The notes under the pieces: model-generated
Told to the model about the DNA's origin: nothing
The model's database searches: none
The model's input: the letters and a program-made list of their open reading frames with translations, nothing else
NCBI GenBank assembly: GCA_020025075.1
Contig: JAHHSR010000009.1
Coordinates: 1-44,848 of the forward strand
Direction of reading: 5' to 3'
Length of the DNA stretch: 44,848 bases
DNA from: Pectinatus sp.
Lineage (GTDB): Bacteria > Bacillota > Negativicutes > Selenomonadales > Selenomonadaceae
Position numbers and translations under genes: made by a program
In this document: in pieces, positions 42,064 to 44,848 of the stretch
Numbering within the stretch: the stretch's first letter is position 1
Layout of the letters: every line of letters starts with the position of its first letter

Positions 42064-42720
42064 TTAGAGGGCAAATAATTGCCGCGCGGACAATTTGCCG
42101 AAATCATCGACCAAACAATCGGCCTTTCGCACATCTTGCCCGCAGCCATGATAGCGCGGGTCCTGAAAAGCGATACAATAGGCACCTGCCCGCTTTGCCG
42201 CCAAGACGCCAGCTGCCGAATCTTCAATAACAGCGCAGCGCTCAGCCGGAAGGCCCAGCGCTTCAATAGTCTGGCGATAAATGGCAGGGTCAGGCTTGCT
42301 TAGTGGCAATTCAGCGCCGCTTGCAATGACTTCAAAGAAATCATAGATTTCAAGCTTCTTCAAAAAATACTCTATATTTTTGCGCGCTGAAGACGACGCC
42401 AAGGCAAGGCGCATCCCCGCCGCGTGCAATTCATGAATCAATTCGACTGCGCCGGGCACAGAATCAATGCCCTTTCCCGCTGCAACGCGTGCCAAAAAAG
42501 TTCTATGCTTTTCTGCCACTATTTCAGAAAGCGGCACGAAAACCTCTTTATCAGCCAAATACTCGCGAAAAAAATCATTTGAGGAACGACCTCGATAAGC
42601 GATGCACTCTTCTAAGGAGCAATCAATGCCGTATTTAGCTAAGATGTCAACCTTCACTTGCGCGTGCAGCGCTTCGGTATCGACGATAACGCCATCCATA
42701 TCAAAGATAACCGCTTCCAT
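42064..42720 (-). CDS. HAD-family phosphatase (beta-phosphoglucomutase-like)
   Basis: A 218-residue HAD subfamily I hydrolase with the alpha-helical cap. Motif I is VIFDMDGVIVDTEALH, motif II LALASSSARKNIE, motif III KPDPAIYRQ and motif IV VIEDSAAGVLAAKRAG. Substrates of this group are small sugar phosphates or beta-glucose-1-phosphate; none can be assigned. The ATG follows the TnpA-like stop with no gap and GAGAGG lies in the end of that gene, so the two are coupled. Confidence 0.9.
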   Translation of the reverse strand: MEAVIFDMDGVIVDTEALHAQVKVDILAKYGIDCSLEECIAYRGRSSNDFFREYLADKEVFVPLSEIVAEKHRTFLARVAAGKGIDSVPGAVELIHELHAAGMRLALASSSARKNIEYFLKKLEIYDFFEVIASGAELPLSKPDPAIYRQTIEALGLPAERCAVIEDSAAGVLAAKRAGAYCIAFQDPRYHGCGQDVRKADCLVDDFGKLSARQLFAL

Positions 42721-43170
42721 TTACTTGTCCTCTCCTTCCATCTCTTTTTTTCGCGCTCGTTCTTCCGCTCTTTGCGAAATTTTTTGTGCTTTTATGTACT
42801 GCGCCATGGCTTCTTTTGAAGCGTCGCCTACGGAAATACAAAGATAGCTATTCGTCCACAATGTCGGAATACGGCTTTTCAAGCTAGAAAATTCACGACG
42901 CAAGACATTGGAACTATCACGCTTAATTGCTTTTATGACTTTGTGCACGCCAATTTGCGGGTCTACGTCTAAGGATAAGCTGACATGCTCAGCAGCAATC
43001 TCTAAGCGCAGAATCTCAACCTGCAATTTTGCACATGTCGCTGTGATTAATTCCTCAAGCCTTTTCTTTACTTCTCCCTCTAATACTCGGCGCCGATATT
43101 TAGAGCAAAAGACAATGTCATACCGACATGAATAGATTATGCTTTTGCTTTTCTTGTAATTTATTTCCAT
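42721..43170 (-). CDS. IS200/IS605 TnpA-like protein with altered HUH motif
   Basis: A 149-residue Y1-transposase homologue: IVFCSKYRRRVLEGEV near the N-terminus, SSNVLRREFSSLKSRIPTLW, and the nucleophile Tyr125 in EAMAQYIKAQK. The HUH motif, normally HVH, reads EHVSLSLDV, so the second His (position 64) is Ser. The ORF is full length and free of stops, is joined to a HAD gene without a gap, and has no visible IS ends, so it looks domesticated. A consensus promoter ends 6 nt before the ATG and no SD exists, implying a leaderless mRNA. Confidence 0.78.
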   Translation of the reverse strand: MEINYKKSKSIIYSCRYDIVFCSKYRRRVLEGEVKKRLEELITATCAKLQVEILRLEIAAEHVSLSLDVDPQIGVHKVIKAIKRDSSNVLRREFSSLKSRIPTLWTNSYLCISVGDASKEAMAQYIKAQKISQRAEERARKKEMEGEDK

Positions 43171-43176
43171 AAAAAA

Positions 43177-43205
43177 ATTATACTATATATATAAATATAA
43201 CTCAA
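43177..43205 (-). promoter_or_regulatory. Promoter giving a leaderless mRNA (TnpA-like gene)
   Basis: TTGAGT (43205-43200), a 17-bp spacer and TATAAT (43182-43177) on the minus strand, then six T residues and ATG 43170. Transcription should begin at or next to the A of ATG. Confidence 0.7.
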
Positions 43206-43285
43206 TAAATACTAAAAATATTTCCTAATGATATTTTCACATTACCAAAAACATTTTTCCTCTTTTAACGGAAAATTAGTTTTTC

Positions 43286-43314
43286 TTGCTTTGTCGCAAT
43301 TTGTTTTGTATAAT
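43286..43314 (+). promoter_or_regulatory. ompH promoter and leader hairpin
   Basis: TTGCTT (43286-43291), a 17-bp spacer and TATAAT (43309-43314). The leader contains AGGCTGC (near 43322) pairing with GCAGCCT (near 43365) across a large loop, followed by a normally spaced AAAGGGAG SD. Confidence 0.7.
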
Positions 43315-43394
43315 AAAGCAAAGGCTGCCATGTTCTTCTATAACGGAAGGCTACTATATTATGCAGCCTATTTTTAAGAAAGGGAGACTACCAA

Positions 43395-43820
43395 ATGAAA
43401 AAAGTTTTCGGTATTCTTTTCGCTGCTGTATTTGCCATTTGCCTTTACAGCGCATTTTCACCTACTCAGGCTGATGCTGCTGCACTGGGAAAAATTAACA
43501 TGAGCGCCATCCTGCAAAGCTATCCTGATGTCCAATCTGCTAATGCAGCATTAGATATGGAACGCGAAAAAATGCAAGAAGAATTTAACAAAAAGGCTTC
43601 CTCGCTTGATGAAAACGGCAAGAAAGCTTTATTTGATAAACTCAACCAGAAGTTCATTCAGCGTGAAAATGAATTATTCACCCCGATTAAGAAAACCGTT
43701 CAGCAGGCCATTTCCTCCGTTGCCAAAGAAAAAGGCATCGACATGGTCGTTTACTCTGAAGCCGTAGCTTATGGTGGCGATGACATCACGCAGGCTGTCA
43801 TTCAAAAATTAAAAAAATAA
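43395..43820 (+). CDS. OmpH/Skp-like periplasmic chaperone
   Basis: A 141-residue secreted protein: signal peptide about 1-28 (lysines, hydrophobic core, QADAAA cleavage region), then an OmpH fold with GKINMSAILQSYPDVQSANA at the start, a charged coiled-coil region (about 55-105) and the closing segment EKGIDMVVYSEAVAYGGDDI. Skp holds unfolded outer-membrane proteins in the periplasm, which supports a diderm host. The SD AAAGGGAG is 8 nt before ATG. It is a single gene followed by tRNA-Thr. Confidence 0.88.
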   Translation: MKKVFGILFAAVFAICLYSAFSPTQADAAALGKINMSAILQSYPDVQSANAALDMEREKMQEEFNKKASSLDENGKKALFDKLNQKFIQRENELFTPIKKTVQQAISSVAKEKGIDMVVYSEAVAYGGDDITQAVIQKLKK

Positions 43821-43832
43821 TTTAATTTTTTC

Positions 43833-43861
43833 TTGACAAGTATCAGCTTGGCTGATATAAT
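43833..43861 (+). promoter_or_regulatory. tRNA-Thr promoter with palindromic spacer
   Basis: Full consensus TTGACA (43833-43838), 17-bp spacer, TATAAT (43856-43861). The spacer and the start of the -10 carry the inverted repeat TATCAGC-TTG-GCTGATA (43841-43857). Confidence 0.88.
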
Positions 43862-43872
43862 CTTTATTGTTC

Positions 43873-43948
43873 GCTGGCATAGCTCAGTTGGTAGAGCAGG
43901 TCATTCGTAATGATCAGGTCGTAGGTTCAAGTCCTATTGCCAGCTCCA
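43873..43948 (+). tRNA. tRNA-Thr (CGT anticodon)
   Basis: A 76-nt cloverleaf with encoded CCA. Acceptor GCTGGCA/TGCCAGC, discriminator T, D arm GCTC-AGTTGGTA-GAGC, anticodon stem GGTCA/TGATC with loop TTCGTAA (CGT), T arm GTAGG-TTCAAGT-CCTAT. It has its own consensus promoter and terminator. Confidence 0.95.
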
Positions 43949-43957
43949 GATGAAATT

Positions 43958-43989
43958 AAAGACTTCCGATAATATCGGAAGTCTTTTTT
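43958..43989. terminator. Bidirectional terminator after tRNA-Thr
   Basis: AAAGACTTCCGATA/TATCGGAAGTCTTT followed by a T run; also lies just after the stop of the convergent minus-strand gene. Confidence 0.88.
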
Positions 43990-43992
43990 GTT

Positions 43993-44298
43993 TTACCCAA
44001 TTATTTTTACATATTGTACTGAAAAAGCCTCTTTCAAAGCACCAATGCAATCTCTCTCAATGAAGGAGCGCTGCAAAGGGTTGCGCGCTACGATGAGCAA
44101 AGTAGTTGCATTGCGCGTCATATTTTCAACCTTCTCAAAGCAGCGCCTGTAAGTTTTTTCATCGAGCAGGGACTTTAGCTTAGTGAGACTTTCTAAAAGC
44201 TCCGGCTTATCGGCAGCAATGCGTTCTTCGAGCGCTGTGAGAGGAACAGAGGATAAACTCGTATTATTTTTTAAATCCTCTTTGCCACTTGTATACAT
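43993..44298 (-). CDS. Small protein resembling DnaA domain I
   Basis: A 101-residue protein. Its second half (about 42-100) has the pattern of the DnaA N-terminal domain, LDEKTYRRCFEKVENMTRNA, then TTLLIVARNPLQRSFIERDC (an edge strand followed by a helix) and a last strand VQYVKIIG. DnaA domain I mediates self-association and helicase loading, so a partner or regulator of replication is conceivable, but homology is judged by eye only. The ATG 44298 (MYTSGK) is chosen for GGAGG 7 nt upstream; the frame extends further upstream without support. A terminator separates it from the LptA-like gene. Confidence 0.55.
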   Translation of the reverse strand: MYTSGKEDLKNNTSLSSVPLTALEERIAADKPELLESLTKLKSLLDEKTYRRCFEKVENMTRNATTLLIVARNPLQRSFIERDCIGALKEAFSVQYVKIIG

Positions 44299-44320
44299 AT
44301 CTTTACCTCCAAAAATAAAA

Positions 44321-44339
44321 GCCCGCCCCAAGGGCAGGC
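44321..44339 (-). terminator. Terminator of the LptA-like gene
   Basis: GCCTGCCC-TTG-GGGCGGGC on the minus strand is an 8-bp stem with one wobble, followed by TTTTATTTTT. Confidence 0.85.
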
Positions 44340-44344
44340 TAAAA

Positions 44345-44794
44345 TCAAGCCGCTGCCTTCTCAGGCTTAGGTGCGGCCGTCGGCGTAACAACATCACCTT
44401 GCGCGGTGATGAACTTCTTTTCAACAATATTGTATTTTATTTCCGGATAGTGTTTCTTTACTCCCGCCTGCTCTACGGTAACACCGCCAGAAAAATCGGC
44501 AATCTTGGTTTCCCAATTGAAGCTCGTCTGTGCCGCCTTAATGGTCAGGTTGCCGCACTTAAAGGAAGTGCCACCCTTTACCGTAATCGTCCTGCTGTTC
44601 CAGGCACCATAAAGGTCCTGTCCAGAAAAATCAATAGCGGGCAAATCGCCTTCAGCATTGTAATGGCAATTGATATTGCCCTGCGCCCAAACCTCAAAGG
44701 AAGCAAGACTTACCTGCGCCTTGTCGGCATTGACGGTAAAACGGCTCGTCTTAACACAGACATTGCCACTTAATTTGTACGTACCCGTCAAAAT
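44345..44794 (-). CDS. LptA/OstA-like protein, 3' exon downstream of an IStron
   Basis: The last 150 codons of a protein with OstA/LptA-like beta-repeat pattern (YKLSGNVCVKTSRFTVNADK, VSLASFEVWAQGNI, GGVTVEQAGVKKHYPEIKY) and an Ala/Pro/Lys tail. LptA-type proteins bridge lipopolysaccharide across the periplasm; this copy has a diverged sequence. The 5' part is cut off by an IStron right end. The first base after the element begins the codon ATT, so joining to a TTGAT upstream exon keeps the frame. The TTG at 44791 is not a real start. Confidence 0.6.
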   Translation of the reverse strand: MLTGTYKLSGNVCVKTSRFTVNADKAQVSLASFEVWAQGNINCHYNAEGDLPAIDFSGQDLYGAWNSRTITVKGGTSFKCGNLTIKAAQTSFNWETKIADFSGGVTVEQAGVKKHYPEIKYNIVEKKFITAQGDVVTPTAAPKPEKAAA

Positions 44795-44848
44795 CTGAAC
44801 CTCCCACGACTAAAGTCGCGGGGTTCTTGCTTCAGTGACCAATGCTTA
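44795..44848 (-). mobile_element. IStron right end, partial
   Basis: On the minus strand the hairpin CCCGCGACTTTAGTCGTGGG (44822-44803), closed by a G.T wobble, is followed by AGGTTCAG. The final G (44795) would be the intron omega-G, at the 3' splice site. This form is typical of IS605-type right ends, which encode the 3' part of the TnpB guide RNA. The flanking bases ATTTTGACGGGTACGT would be the guide. The body of the element and its TTGAT target lie beyond the window. Confidence 0.75.

Noticed and set aside
1..44848. CRISPR arrays, rRNA genes, prophage or conjugative modules
   Set aside because: No regular direct repeats, rRNA-like sequence or phage/conjugation genes are visible.

Overview
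The window looks like chromosome of a diderm Firmicute (Negativicutes, Acidaminococcaceae/Veillonellaceae-like). Outer-membrane functions (OmpH/Skp-like chaperone, LptA/OstA-like protein) sit beside Firmicute-style GyrB, VanW and Pol I. Energy genes are those of an anaerobe: ferredoxin-dependent 2-oxoacid oxidoreductase, citrate-lyase-type proteins, a DMSO-reductase-family complex, anaerobic cobalamin synthesis and hybrid-cluster protein. Taxonomy is inferred from gene content only.

Layout. 1-377: left end of an IStron (group I intron joined to an IS200/IS605 element) inserted in hcp. 708-1524: divergent hcp promoter and Crp/Fnr regulator sharing one palindrome. 1580-6063: binding protein, sensor kinase, response regulator and organophosphate antiporter (Uhp/Pgt-like). 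6196-8880: korDABC. 9061-10287: a secreted or membrane-anchored purple-acid-phosphatase-like protein without catalytic ligands. 10431-10506: tRNA-Gln. 10576-14124: cbiC-cbiA-cbiP. 14208-16181: gyrB. 16297-20693: VanW, PRC-barrel, membrane and TPR proteins. 20834-24773: rpsO-pnp-trmL-murB. 24810-28986: torD-dmsABC-like operon. 29042-31366: DUF389 and LysR. 31576-34315: citDEF. 34650-35805: nicotinate phosphoribosyltransferase and a 28-aa membrane peptide. 36197-39814: L,D-transpeptidase and polA. 39815-43170: radical SAM protein, Fe-alcohol dehydrogenase, HAD phosphatase and a TnpA-like protein. 43395-44794: ompH, tRNA-Thr, a DnaA-domain-I-like protein and an LptA-like gene cut by an IStron right end.

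Two observations stand out. First, the window opens and closes with IStron ends. Both insertions fall in protein-coding genes between codons, so RNA splicing could restore both reading frames. The window is probably a contig that ended at this repeat. Second, in eight genes a strong Shine-Dalgarno sequence lies too far from the start codon, and the gap is filled by a stem-loop. Looping it out gives spacings of about 5-12 nt. The stems share no sequence, so the architecture rather than a repeat seems to be kept. The affected genes are first, single or loosely spaced genes, and four of the eight use non-ATG starts. Smaller points of interest are a catalytically dead phosphatase-like protein, a CitD lacking the prosthetic-group serine, and a full-length TnpA-like protein whose HUH motif has become HVS.
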